In this document: piece by piece, positions 1 through 8,113 of the stretch | Layout of the letters: the number at the start of each line of letters is the position of its first letter | How positions within the stretch are numbered: position 1 is the stretch's first letter | NCBI GenBank assembly: GCA_001899145.1 | Contig: MKVF01000018.1 | Location: 62,001-126,000 of the forward strand | Direction: 5' to 3' | DNA length: 64,000 nt | From: Flavobacteriia bacterium 40-80 | GTDB taxonomy: Bacteria > Bacteroidota > Bacteroidia > Flavobacteriales_D > Crocinitomicaceae | Made by a program: the position numbers and the translations under genes | The notes under the pieces: generated by a model | Told to the model about the DNA's origin: nothing | What the model saw: only the letters and a program-made list of their open reading frames with translations | The model's database searches: none

Positions 1-2318
1 GTTAGCACATCCCGTTGGGTATCTCTGAATCCGAAGATCGTTTCCAGATTTTCAGCAGTCAGCTGTTGATTGGGATCTGTATTGTCAAATGTCAGCCACA
101 TACGATCAGCTGTAAACACGGTCGTCGAGCCGGGAACGTACAGCGGAATACCCAGTCTTTCAGACAGACGAAGAGCTGCTGTTTTCTTTTCGTCAGGGTC
201 TTGCAGGGCGATAACATGACGGAGCTCCTCATAGGAAGTTCCGGCCTGTGTGAGCAGTGTTTTATACGTGAGAAGAATAAAATTCTTACGGTCATTTTCA
301 AGACGCGCGAGCACATCCGCAGGCAGAGTTTTGGTAGCGACGTATTGTTTCAGGATTTCTGTTACCAGACGAACGCGGCAGTATTCTTTATGGAGAGTTT
401 CACAGTCAATGTCAAAGGAGCCGAACGGCTGAAAGAAATAATCTTCGAGCAGGGTCAGAAACGCATTGTAATCGACCGGAGTGTAGGACGGCGATCCTGT
501 TTTTTTGATGTGCTTTGCTCCGTATTTCAAAAGATCCACCAGATAGGAGAACGGGCTTACCGCCGAAGTGCAGTCTTCACATTCACAGCGGTTAATGAAT
601 TTGGAGAAGGCGGTCTGGGCAAAGCTGGAATCTGCAACGTCTGGAATATACTGATGTTGCAGCTCGTAATCCGCTATTTTGCCGGACAGCAGGTTGCCTA
701 CCAGCTTGAGGTTTTGCGCTGCCTTTTCGTAGATCGAGGTAGCAAGGAACAGCGTTATGCCTTCCGGTGTATTCTCCACATCGTTCAGGAATATCTCTTT
801 CGGTGTTTGGGCGATGGTATAAATACTGTCATAGCCTTCATCAATAAGCAGCTGTCCGTGCTGCGGATTTATATCGAGGGTATAAAGATCCACATGTGCC
901 TGCAAGAGTTCCACTTCTCCTTCTGTGATACCTGTTGTCGGGAAGTCATTGATAAAACGGATCGGGCCCGCTTTTTTCAGCGTGTTCAGTGTGGTCAGCT
1001 CTTTCTCTTCGAGGAAATCCACAAAAGCCGTTGAGAACGTAATCCCGCTGACTGTTTCAATGTCTGACAGGTTGGGGGAAAGGTCATTCCGCTCCGGGAA
1101 ATCATCTGTTTCCACCATGATAAAGTTTCCGCTTCCTGCCAGCACATTTGTGAAAGTTCCGTCAAAAATTGAAGTTTGCAAAAGTTGGACTTCGAGATCC
1201 ATATTTATTGGTAAGACTCCTTTCGTATGCAACTTTAGTGAGAATGCCTCGAACGTTCCGTCGCCAAGCTGCCCGGAAGTGATGGTTCCGGTGCTGCCGT
1301 TAGTGGCGTAAATACCGTCTGCGACCTGGTTAAGATGCTCAGGGAACTCGATCTGATAAAAGGTAAACTGATTGGAAAAATCCCACTCTTCCGTATTGCT
1401 GTCGTACAGGGCAAGAACACCAGTTTCTGTTACTCCGATAGCCATGACATCCGCTAACCCGGTGGGAAGATCTGTTACCGTATAATAAGTATCAGCGACT
1501 TTAACACATAGTTCGCCGTCGTGGACAAGAAGATCGGTAATAAGGGTGTAGTAATAGCCGGATGAGCCATCGTCCAGGCGGAGATAGCAGTTCTGCGAAG
1601 CGGATTCGGCTGTGCCTTCCAGCTGCATATTGACAATGAGCTCCCCGCCCTCTTTAATAGCGATAGGCAATGCCGGAAGAAGCAGCTGTGCATATCCTTC
1701 TTTTTCGATGGTCTGGTTGGTATAGAATATAGTAAACTCGTAAGGTTTTTCGCCTAAGTAACCTCTGAAATAGCAGATAGTTCCTACGGGCGCCGGTTGT
1801 TGCGAAGAGGCTTCCCGTATATCGAACAGGATGCTGTTAAAAAGGTTTTCCGGCTGGGTAACGATTTCCGTTACCGAAGTATCGGCCGGATATTCGAATT
1901 TGGTTATTTCGATTTCGTGCGTACCGATATCATTAAATCCTTCATTTAAGGTAATATCTTTGATCGGTCGTCTGTACGAAGAGGAAGAAGCAAATGAGGA
2001 AATTTCATCATCAGTGTAAGGGTTTTCACCCGAAATAATATCGCCTCTGTAATAGATTTTTGCAAACACATTGTTAATCGTGCTCTCGTCAAGGTAAGAT
2101 GTTTTGTCATTGACCTCAAAGCTGATGACAAAGTTTCCTTCTGCATCGGTTGCTGCGCTGCCGAGCAAGAATACATCCAGCGGGCTTTTCTGCCAGATCT
2201 CTACCTGTAGATTGGGGATTTCTTCAGTGAATGGAGTAGAGGCGGGAGTGAATGAGCAGGTGATCTGCCCTTTTACAACAAATCGTCTGTTGTTTACGAT
2301 GGTGGTTGACGTTGCCAT
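1..2318 (-). CDS. TcA-like insecticidal toxin subunit, N-terminal part (partial)
   Basis: A reading frame open from an ATG at 2316-2318 to the left edge (772 codons seen, no stop), so the C-terminus lies outside the window. Residues about 10-75 look like a carboxypeptidase-regulatory/transthyretin-type beta domain. From about residue 575 a Cys-rich block (RCECEDC) is followed by SPFSYLVDLLKY and then ETLHKEYCRVRLVTEIL. This matches the conserved N-terminal region of Tc-toxin A subunits (VRP1/SpvA family), which place a similar Cys block before SPxxYLVDLL. The visible end (IFGFRDTQRDVL) also resembles the TcA consensus. TcA proteins form the large pentameric translocation channel of Tc toxins. 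No TcB/TcC partner is visible; they may lie further left. Upstream genes point the same way, but a terminator at 2645-2684 separates them. Family assignment is fairly firm; the target is unknown. Confidence 0.75.
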   Translation of the reverse strand, partial: MATSTTIVNNRRFVVKGQITCSFTPASTPFTEEIPNLQVEIWQKSPLDVFLLGSAATDAEGNFVISFEVNDKTSYLDESTINNVFAKIYYRGDIISGENPYTDDEISSFASSSSYRRPIKDITLNEGFNDIGTHEIEITKFEYPADTSVTEIVTQPENLFNSILFDIREASSQQPAPVGTICYFRGYLGEKPYEFTIFYTNQTIEKEGYAQLLLPALPIAIKEGGELIVNMQLEGTAESASQNCYLRLDDGSSGYYYTLITDLLVHDGELCVKVADTYYTVTDLPTGLADVMAIGVTETGVLALYDSNTEEWDFSNQFTFYQIEFPEHLNQVADGIYATNGSTGTITSGQLGDGTFEAFSLKLHTKGVLPINMDLEVQLLQTSIFDGTFTNVLAGSGNFIMVETDDFPERNDLSPNLSDIETVSGITFSTAFVDFLEEKELTTLNTLKKAGPIRFINDFPTTGITEGEVELLQAHVDLYTLDINPQHGQLLIDEGYDSIYTIAQTPKEIFLNDVENTPEGITLFLATSIYEKAAQNLKLVGNLLSGKIADYELQHQYIPDVADSSFAQTAFSKFINRCECEDCTSAVSPFSYLVDLLKYGAKHIKKTGSPSYTPVDYNAFLTLLEDYFFQPFGSFDIDCETLHKEYCRVRLVTEILKQYVATKTLPADVLARLENDRKNFILLTYKTLLTQAGTSYEELRHVIALQDPDEKKTAALRLSERLGIPLYVPGSTTVFTADRMWLTFDNTDPNQQLTAENLETIFGFRDTQRDVL

Positions 2319-2700
2319 AATAATAGTACATGTTCATTAGCTTACGCATGAAAACGTCCCTTACTATGCCATAAAATCAACAACAGCAGTTAAGAAAAAA
2401 ACTTAAATGCTCAAAGAAAAACTAAATACAAGTGAGGGATGTTCCAACGCATAAGATTGTTTTACAATATTTTAAGTTCATACGGTTTAAAGTTAGCAAA
2501 CTAAGTTTGGATTAAAAAATGAAATAGTCTGCTAAGCCTTTTTCGTTTATTGCTGTTACATTAAGCATAAGGAAGTGGGTACCCTTTTTTTCCTTGACAT
2601 TAACATAACCTTCGCAAATGTAAGTGTGGGTTTTGAATAAAAAAAGAGTAAGAATACCTCTTTTGTTTAAGGTATTTTTACTCTCTATAGGGTTCTGTTT
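2319..2700. other. Intergenic region upstream of the TcA-like gene
   Basis: AT-rich stretch of 382 bp with no credible ORF. It holds the terminator of the 2701-3522 gene (2645-2684) and must carry the promoter of the TcA-like gene on the minus strand, but I see no convincing Bacteroidota -7/-33 pair (TAnnTTTG/TTTG). Confidence 0.5.
2645..2684 (-). terminator. Rho-independent terminator
   Basis: A 14-bp stem (2645-2658 with 2671-2684, one G-U pair) closes a 12-nt loop. On the minus strand it is followed by a run of T, so it ends transcription of the gene at 2701-3522 before the TcA-like gene. Confidence 0.8.
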
Positions 2701-3522
2701 TCAGATACCTTTACCCCTGCGTTGCCTGTTTTTCCGTACTTCTTTAAGACGCTTATCGAAGTTCTCCAGGCGGGCTTTTTCCCTGTTAAAATCAATATAA
2801 GGTTTCAGGTTTGTATCTTTCCACGGGACGATCTCAGCTGTACGCTGCAATCTGAAATTCATGTTTTTCAGTCGGTGTTCGGGAGGGTTACCATTTTTTA
2901 TATTCACAGCTATCGGATCCATTTCGGAGAGGTGCGGAAGTTTGACAGCCACCATCCCTTTTGGATAGTCAAGTAAATTTTCAAGATCCGGCTTTTGGAG
3001 CTGCTTTGTAACAGGATCGTATAAATACATACAGTAGCCTATATCATACTTACTTCCGATTTCAAAAACTTCAAATGAAATACCTTTGTCTGAATGGCTA
3101 TTATCGAGACAAAGCATCTGCTTGTCAATATTGACATAAAATTTATCGTCCAGTATTGTAATGGTAGGCAGGACACCTTTATTCAGCCGAAGATCATAAT
3201 CATGTTGGTCGACCATAATTTCAAAATCGGTTTTACCTTTCAGCTCTTTGACAGGAACATTATATTTCTTTGCCATACCGATAGGGTCAAGTTCGACAAA
3301 CGGAGGAATCTTTACGGTAACAGGTTCGTCATCATCCATCAGCCACCAATAGGGACCTGCTGATTTAAGGCTGTATTCAAACTCATAACCGTCTCCGATA
3401 TCCTTCATCTCATTGAGATAAATGGATGTGTTTCGTGTGCCGGCTTTTTCAAGGCACAGATATTCAACATCGACAATGAAAGATGTTCCGTGAATATCGT
3501 ATATAGGAAGATCTCTTTCCAT
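2701..3522 (-). CDS. Hypothetical protein, 273 aa
   Basis: I do not recognise this family. The protein is soluble and acidic in its first three quarters, rich in beta-forming stretches, with no signal peptide or membrane segment. It contains two similar segments ending in a VKIPPFVELDPIGMAKKY-type and a VKLPHLSEMDPIAVNIKN-type phrase (residues about 70-88 and 190-208), which suggests an internal duplication of one beta-rich unit. The C-terminus is strongly basic (KRLKEVRKNRQRRGKG), consistent with nucleic-acid or membrane contact. It lies between the mobilisation region and the TcA-like gene, 85 bp downstream of another small minus-strand gene, and ends at a strong terminator. Start ATG at 3520-3522. 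Confidence 0.7.
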   Translation of the reverse strand: MERDLPIYDIHGTSFIVDVEYLCLEKAGTRNTSIYLNEMKDIGDGYEFEYSLKSAGPYWWLMDDDEPVTVKIPPFVELDPIGMAKKYNVPVKELKGKTDFEIMVDQHDYDLRLNKGVLPTITILDDKFYVNIDKQMLCLDNSHSDKGISFEVFEIGSKYDIGYCMYLYDPVTKQLQKPDLENLLDYPKGMVAVKLPHLSEMDPIAVNIKNGNPPEHRLKNMNFRLQRTAEIVPWKDTNLKPYIDFNREKARLENFDKRLKEVRKNRQRRGKGI

Positions 3523-3560
3523 GACTTTTAAAATTTTAGGTTATTAATAATTGGAAGGAA

Positions 3561-3581
3561 GCCGCCATTTTAGATGGCGGC
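3561..3581. repeat. Short hairpin between two minus-strand genes
   Basis: An 8-bp perfect stem (GCCGCCAT/ATGGCGGC, 3561-3568 with 3574-3581) with a 5-nt loop. It lacks a good U-tract on either side, so it may be a weak terminator, mRNA processing site or attenuator rather than a full terminator. Confidence 0.5.
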
Positions 3582-3606
3582 CTTACAGGGTAATGTTTAA
3601 AAAAAT

Positions 3607-3897
3607 CTACTTTGTGCCGCTCAGCTCGATAAGCTTGTCATTGAGTTCGGTCAGTCCGGCTTTCTGTAAGCATTCCTCCGAAATCCCTTTTAATGCAGAA
3701 AGGGTTTCCTTTGCCACATTGGCCAGCAACCCTCCTTCTTTACCGTCATCTTTTGCGGTCAGCCCACGGTCGATCACACTGCTGAGCAACAGCACATTTT
3801 TTCGCGATATGCGAAGGTCAATCTTAACTGTTTCTTCCATGCTGGGTATGCTCAAAATCGTGTCATACACCTTTGCAATCTCACTTGTTGTCATCAT
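3607..3897 (-). CDS. Small hypothetical protein of the mobilisation region
   Basis: About 96 aa. The start is ambiguous between GTG at 3900 and two consecutive ATG codons at 3897 and 3894; I take the first ATG. The sequence is mostly helical, with a DLRISRKNVLLLSSVIDRGL segment (residues about 27-46) and a Leu-rich C-terminal half ending KAGLTELNDKLIEL. No membrane segment or catalytic motif is visible. It lies at the left side of the mob region, divergent from mobA, with the candidate oriT between them, so a relaxosome or copy-control role is possible, but that is inferred from position only. Confidence 0.65.
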   Translation of the reverse strand: MMTTSEIAKVYDTILSIPSMEETVKIDLRISRKNVLLLSSVIDRGLTAKDDGKEGGLLANVAKETLSALKGISEECLQKAGLTELNDKLIELSGTK

Positions 3898-4363
3898 CAC
3901 TTAAACAATTAAATTAAACAATAAATATTACTACAAAGTTAGCCGATCTGGTGCTTTTCATCCCAGTCAAAATATAGCCAGGATAGGAAACTACGGTATA
4001 AGCTGTTTAATTTTGTATAGAAGCTTGATCCGTGAGACAATCCGGTAGCTTTGATAATAGGAAAGCTGCTGAAGGGATAAAAGAGTTTCGGGAAGTATAG
4101 AAAGTAACTATGGCAGTATTTCAGCTACTATTTGAGTGTAGGAGTTATGTGAGAATATTTTATAGTTGCTATCAGGAAGTTTGCCATTTCTTGCAAACGG
4201 CAAGATGTTGGATTGTTAACACAATCCCATCTTGCCCTCCCAACTCGGAACTCGTGGAGGGTCAGTGCCGGAAGATGTTTTGAACATTTTTGTACTGCTT
4301 TGAACTCAGGCAGTTTTTGGGATTTTTTGGAATGATTGATAATGTGAAAAGGAGGATGTGAAG
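3898..4363. other. Intergenic region between the divergent small gene and mobA
   Basis: A 466-bp non-coding stretch separating the minus-strand gene ending upstream from the mobA-mobB-mobC operon. Its right half (4199-4261) has two hairpins described separately as a candidate oriT. The ribosome binding site for mobA (GGAGG, 4351-4355) is unusually clear for this phylum. Confidence 0.6.
4199..4261. other. oriT: Candidate origin of transfer (oriT): nested inverted repeats
   Basis: The first hairpin pairs 4199-4207 with 4228-4236 (9 bp, GGCAAGATG/CATCTTGCC) and 4210-4216 with 4221-4227 (7 bp), with a 2-nt bulge and a 4-nt loop. A second short hairpin pairs 4235-4240 with 4256-4261 (CCCTCC/GGAGGG). 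Both lie about 100-165 bp upstream of mobA-mobB, the usual place of oriT in Bacteroidota mobilisable elements. The function is inferred from position and structure; the nick site cannot be read off. Confidence 0.5.
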
Positions 4364-4753
4364 ATGGAAAAGAAGCAATCAAAACGGACACGGGTAGTAG
4401 GTGCCCGGATAACCGAAGATGAATTTAAAATCATCGAAAACAGATGGAAAAAAACCACCTGTATTAAGATCAGTGACTACCTGCGGAAAGTAATTTTCAA
4501 CAAGCCTGTCGTAACCGCTTACCGCAATAAATCAATGGATGATTTAATGACAGAATTGTCCCTGCTCCGGCAGGAGCTCAATCGCATTGGTGTGAATTAT
4601 AACCAGTCCGTCAAAAAGCTGCATACGCTTCGGGATGTTCCTGAATTTAAACGCTGGCTCATAGCCAATGAGGTTGAGAAAAGGACACTCGGCAACAAGA
4701 TCGAGGAGATCAAGAACCATGTCAAAAAAATCGCACAGTCATGGTTGCAATAA
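4364..4753 (+). CDS. mobA: MobA-type relaxosome accessory protein
   Basis: 129 aa, small and basic. The N-terminal third (TRVVGARITEDEFKII, then ISDYLRKVIF) has the ribbon-helix-helix layout of plasmid mobilisation relaxosome proteins, and the middle (MTELSLLRQELNRIGVNYNQ) carries the LRQELNxIGxNxNQ signature common to MobC/MobA accessory proteins. The protein would bind oriT and load the relaxase. Two starts are possible, GTG at 4358 and ATG at 4364. The GGAGG at 4351-4355 is 8 nt from the ATG but only 2 nt from the GTG, so the ATG is preferred. The 3' end overlaps mobB by 13 bp, indicating translational coupling. Confidence 0.85.
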   Translation: MEKKQSKRTRVVGARITEDEFKIIENRWKKTTCIKISDYLRKVIFNKPVVTAYRNKSMDDLMTELSLLRQELNRIGVNYNQSVKKLHTLRDVPEFKRWLIANEVEKRTLGNKIEEIKNHVKKIAQSWLQ

Positions 4754-6039
4754 TTAAATCCGGCTATTCCATTCACCGCATTGTCAACTACAACGAGAAC
4801 AAGATAAAAGAGGGCAAGGCGGTTTGTATCGGAGCGGGAAATTATCCGCTTGATCCCCAGGATATGACCTTTACCGTGAGGCTCAACTGTCTGCTGGAGC
4901 GTACCGAATCTGCCCAGCGGGCAAAGCGTACGAGCGTCCATATCTCCCTGAACTTCGATCCTTCCGAAGCGAAGGATTTGTCACCGGACCGGTTACTGGA
5001 AATTGCAGATGATTATATGACTCGGATAGGTTTTGCGCATCAGCCTTTTTTGGTATATCAGCACCATGATGCAGGTCATCCGCATATCCACATTGTGACC
5101 ACCAATGTGCAGACCGACGGCAAAACTATTGATATGTACCTGATCGGCACACGAAAGTCCGAGCCGGCACGTAAAGCAATCGAGAAAAAATTTGGTTTGG
5201 TTACAGCGGAAGGTAAGGGTCCGCAACAGCTATATAGACCGGACCCCGTAAATCTGAAACAGATTGCCTATGGAAAATTGGAAACAAAAAAAGCAATACA
5301 GAATGTATTGGAGCACGTAATAAAGCAATATAAATATACAAGCCTGCCTGAGCTGAATGCCGTGCTTGGAAGGTACAATATCATGGCACAGCGTGGAGAT
5401 GAAAATTCCCGTGTGTACAGGCACAGCGGATTACTTTACAGAGTGATTGACCCTCATGGCAATCCGGTAGGCGTACCTATTAAAGCAAGCTTGTTTTACA
5501 GCAAGCCAACACTTAAAAATTTACAGGAATATTTTACAAAGAATGACCAGGCAAGGCTAAAGCATAAGGCTCGTATAAAGAATGCTATTGATCTGGCATT
5601 GAAAGGAAATAATACGACTATCCGGCAACTTGAAAATTATTTGCACGGACAGGGAATAGACCTGATAATCCGACAGAATGAAATGGGCTTTATCTACGGC
5701 TTGACCTATGTTGACCACAAGACAAAATGTGTATTTAACGGGAGCGCTATCGGTAAGGCTTATAGCGCCAAAGCCATTCAGGAACGGTGTACCGTATCAA
5801 CATCCGAAATGCCAATTCCGGCAAAAGTAAAACAGGGAGCTGTACCCACTTCGGGCGAGGTGGAAAAAACAGAAAATACAGTCGCAGAAAGCATGACCAA
5901 TTCGGAGTTCAGATCTTTTGTTTCAGAGCTGATAGACCTCTTGACGCAGGAGGAATTTGTGCCGGACAGGCTGCCTTACGAATTGAGCTTACGCAAGCGC
6001 AAAAAACGGAGAAAACATCAATTAGATAATAACAATTAA
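4741..6039 (+). CDS. mobB: MobB-type relaxase (mobilisation nuclease)
   Basis: 432 aa. The N-terminal half is a Relaxase/Mobilisation nuclease domain (Pfam PF03432 type). The metal-binding three-His motif reads HHDAGHPHIHIV at residues about 108-119, and Tyr candidates for the transesterification lie in the first 40 residues (GYSIHRIVNYNE). It would nick oriT and attach to the 5' end of the transferred strand. The C-terminal half is a variable basic region ending in RKRKKRRKH. It overlaps mobA and is followed 11 bp later by mobC, giving the standard mobA-mobB-mobC order of Bacteroidota conjugative or mobilisable elements. No frameshift or loss of motifs seen. Confidence 0.9.
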   Translation: MVAIIKSGYSIHRIVNYNENKIKEGKAVCIGAGNYPLDPQDMTFTVRLNCLLERTESAQRAKRTSVHISLNFDPSEAKDLSPDRLLEIADDYMTRIGFAHQPFLVYQHHDAGHPHIHIVTTNVQTDGKTIDMYLIGTRKSEPARKAIEKKFGLVTAEGKGPQQLYRPDPVNLKQIAYGKLETKKAIQNVLEHVIKQYKYTSLPELNAVLGRYNIMAQRGDENSRVYRHSGLLYRVIDPHGNPVGVPIKASLFYSKPTLKNLQEYFTKNDQARLKHKARIKNAIDLALKGNNTTIRQLENYLHGQGIDLIIRQNEMGFIYGLTYVDHKTKCVFNGSAIGKAYSAKAIQERCTVSTSEMPIPAKVKQGAVPTSGEVEKTENTVAESMTNSEFRSFVSELIDLLTQEEFVPDRLPYELSLRKRKKRRKHQLDNNN

Positions 6040-6050
6040 ATATTACGGTT

Positions 6051-8036
6051 ATGAGCTTACAGACATCAGAAAATCAGCAGGCGCTGGGAAAAATCCTTGA
6101 CATGACAAGGTTCATCGCTATTGCAATTCTAATCCTGCATTTTTATTACTACTGCTACGGTGCTTTTAGACAATGGGGCCTCACCCATGAAGTTACAGAC
6201 AGACTTATGGGAAATATCCACAATACGGGATTGTTCACCAGCTTGATAAGGTCAAAACTGATAGCCTTGGGGTTCCTTGTGATCTCTATGTTGGGAGTAC
6301 GGGGAAAGAAGGATGAAGCCTTAGATCATAAGACAGCACTGATTCATATCATCTTCGGATCAGTGGCATATTTTATCAGCTATATAGTCCTGTCATTATC
6401 ATTTACGGTAACATTCAAAGCAGCTATTTATATGATTATTACTTCCAGCGGATTCCTGCTGGTGTTGACGGGAGGTACATTTTTCTCACGCATCATAAAA
6501 GACAAGTTGAATAATGATATTTTCAACAGAGAAAACGAAACTTTTCCGCAGGAGGAGCGCCTGCTTGAAAATGAATATTCCATTAATCTACCCGCACGAT
6601 ACAGGTTAAAGAATAAGGTACGCAATAGCTGGCTCAACTTCATCAATCCCTTTCGGGGCTTACTCGTGGTTGGGATACCCGGAGCTGGTAAATCCTATTT
6701 CGTGATCCGCCATATCATAAGCCAGCACATCGAAAAGGGATTTACCATGTTCGTTTATGATTTTAAGTTTCCGGACTTATCTGTCATTGCTTATAATCAT
6801 TGGTTGAAAAGCAAAGGAAAATCCGGAAAGCCGCTTCAATTCTTTTACATCAATTTTGATGATCTGAACCGTTCGCACCGCTGCAATGCGCTGGATCCTT
6901 CGGCAATGCTGGATATTACGGACGCTTCGGAATCGGCAAGAACAATTTTATTGGGTTTAAACCGGGAATGGATCAAAAAGCAAGGAGACTTTTTTATAGA
7001 ATCTCCAATTAATTTTTTAACGGCAATTATATGGTATCTGCGTAAGTATAATGATGGAGAGTTCTGTACGCTTCCGCATGTGATCGAGCTGATGCAGGCG
7101 GACTACGACAGCCTGTTTACCTTGTTGCGGACTGAAAAGGAAATTGAAGTACTTATCAATCCGTTTATCAATGCCTATCTGAATGATGTCATGGAGCAGT
7201 TGGAAGGGCAGATTGCTTCGGCTAAAGTGGCAATGGCGAGACTGGCATCACCCCAGCTTTATTATGTGCTGTCCGGCAACGATTTTACGTTGGACATAAA
7301 CAATCCTGATGATCCTAAGGTAGTTTGTATGGGCAATAATCCGCAAAAAATTCAGATATATGGAGCCGTGTTATCCCTGTATGTCAATCGTCTGGTAAAG
7401 CAGGTCAACCAGAAAGGAAAAATAAAGTCTTCCCTTATATTTGATGAGTTCCCGACGATCTATCTGAATGGAATTGATTCACTGATTGCAACGGCACGGA
7501 GTAATAAAGTCGCTACCTGTTTAGGCGTTCAGGATTTCAGCCAGATGAGAAAGGATTACGGACGGGAGCAGGCGGATGTCATCGTCAACATTACAGGAAA
7601 TATTGTCAGTGGCCAAGTGGTTGGCGATACGGCCCGATCGCTGTCAGAACGCTTTGGTAAGATCATGCAGGATCGGGTAAGCTATTCGATCAATAGCGGG
7701 GACACGTCCATCAGCAAAAGCAAACAGCTCGAATCAGCAATACCGCCATCTAAGATCGCAGGTCTTAGCAGTGGTGAGTTTGTAGGAATGGTAGCCGATG
7801 ATCCTACGCAAAAGATCGCGCAGAAAGTATTTCACTGTGAGATTATCAACGATCATGAAGCGCTCAAAGCGGAAGAGGATGCTTATAAGCCGATTCCCGA
7901 AGTGCGGAGCGTCACAAACGCAATGGTACAGCGGAACTTTATGCAGATCAGGCAGGACATACAGGATATTATCAGCTCAGAAATGGAACGGCTGCTGGAT
8001 GATCCCGCACAAAGGCATTTGGTGATTAAGAAGTAG
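6051..8036 (+). CDS. mobC: MobC/TraG-like type IV coupling protein
   Basis: 661 aa membrane-anchored ATPase that links the relaxosome to a type IV secretion channel. The first 155 residues hold about four hydrophobic segments. The P-loop reads GIPGAGKS at residues about 207-214 and the Walker B SLIFDEF at about 461-467, followed by the TraG/VirD4-like TARSNKVATCLGVQDFSQM block. The end (SEMERLLDDPAQRHLVIKK) is encoded twice in this window: its last 60 bp recur at 13149-13208 with mostly synonymous differences. No tra/VirB4 secretion genes are visible, so the element is either mobilisable in trans or its tra genes lie outside the window. Confidence 0.9.
   Translation: MSLQTSENQQALGKILDMTRFIAIAILILHFYYYCYGAFRQWGLTHEVTDRLMGNIHNTGLFTSLIRSKLIALGFLVISMLGVRGKKDEALDHKTALIHIIFGSVAYFISYIVLSLSFTVTFKAAIYMIITSSGFLLVLTGGTFFSRIIKDKLNNDIFNRENETFPQEERLLENEYSINLPARYRLKNKVRNSWLNFINPFRGLLVVGIPGAGKSYFVIRHIISQHIEKGFTMFVYDFKFPDLSVIAYNHWLKSKGKSGKPLQFFYINFDDLNRSHRCNALDPSAMLDITDASESARTILLGLNREWIKKQGDFFIESPINFLTAIIWYLRKYNDGEFCTLPHVIELMQADYDSLFTLLRTEKEIEVLINPFINAYLNDVMEQLEGQIASAKVAMARLASPQLYYVLSGNDFTLDINNPDDPKVVCMGNNPQKIQIYGAVLSLYVNRLVKQVNQKGKIKSSLIFDEFPTIYLNGIDSLIATARSNKVATCLGVQDFSQMRKDYGREQADVIVNITGNIVSGQVVGDTARSLSERFGKIMQDRVSYSINSGDTSISKSKQLESAIPPSKIAGLSSGEFVGMVADDPTQKIAQKVFHCEIINDHEALKAEEDAYKPIPEVRSVTNAMVQRNFMQIRQDIQDIISSEMERLLDDPAQRHLVIKK
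7977..8036 (+). repeat. Direct repeat, copy 1 (native 3' end of mobC)
   Basis: The last 60 bp of mobC including its TAG stop. It matches 13149-13208 at 55 of 60 positions. The five differences are silent third-position or stop-codon changes. The two copies bracket the two-gene AAA/STAND cargo. Confidence 0.85.
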
Positions 8037-8113
8037 AAATCTTTTGATTGAGTGTCATAAAAACATTCAAATAAATGGGTTATATTCGTATTCACCAAAC
8101 CTTAATCATTATT

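Noticed and set aside
15-1034. Long plus-strand open frame of 339 codons
   Set aside because: It is the antisense shadow of the TcA-like minus-strand gene, whose frame is open over the entire region and has recognisable conserved motifs. The plus frame translates to Cys/Phe/Ser-rich nonsense.
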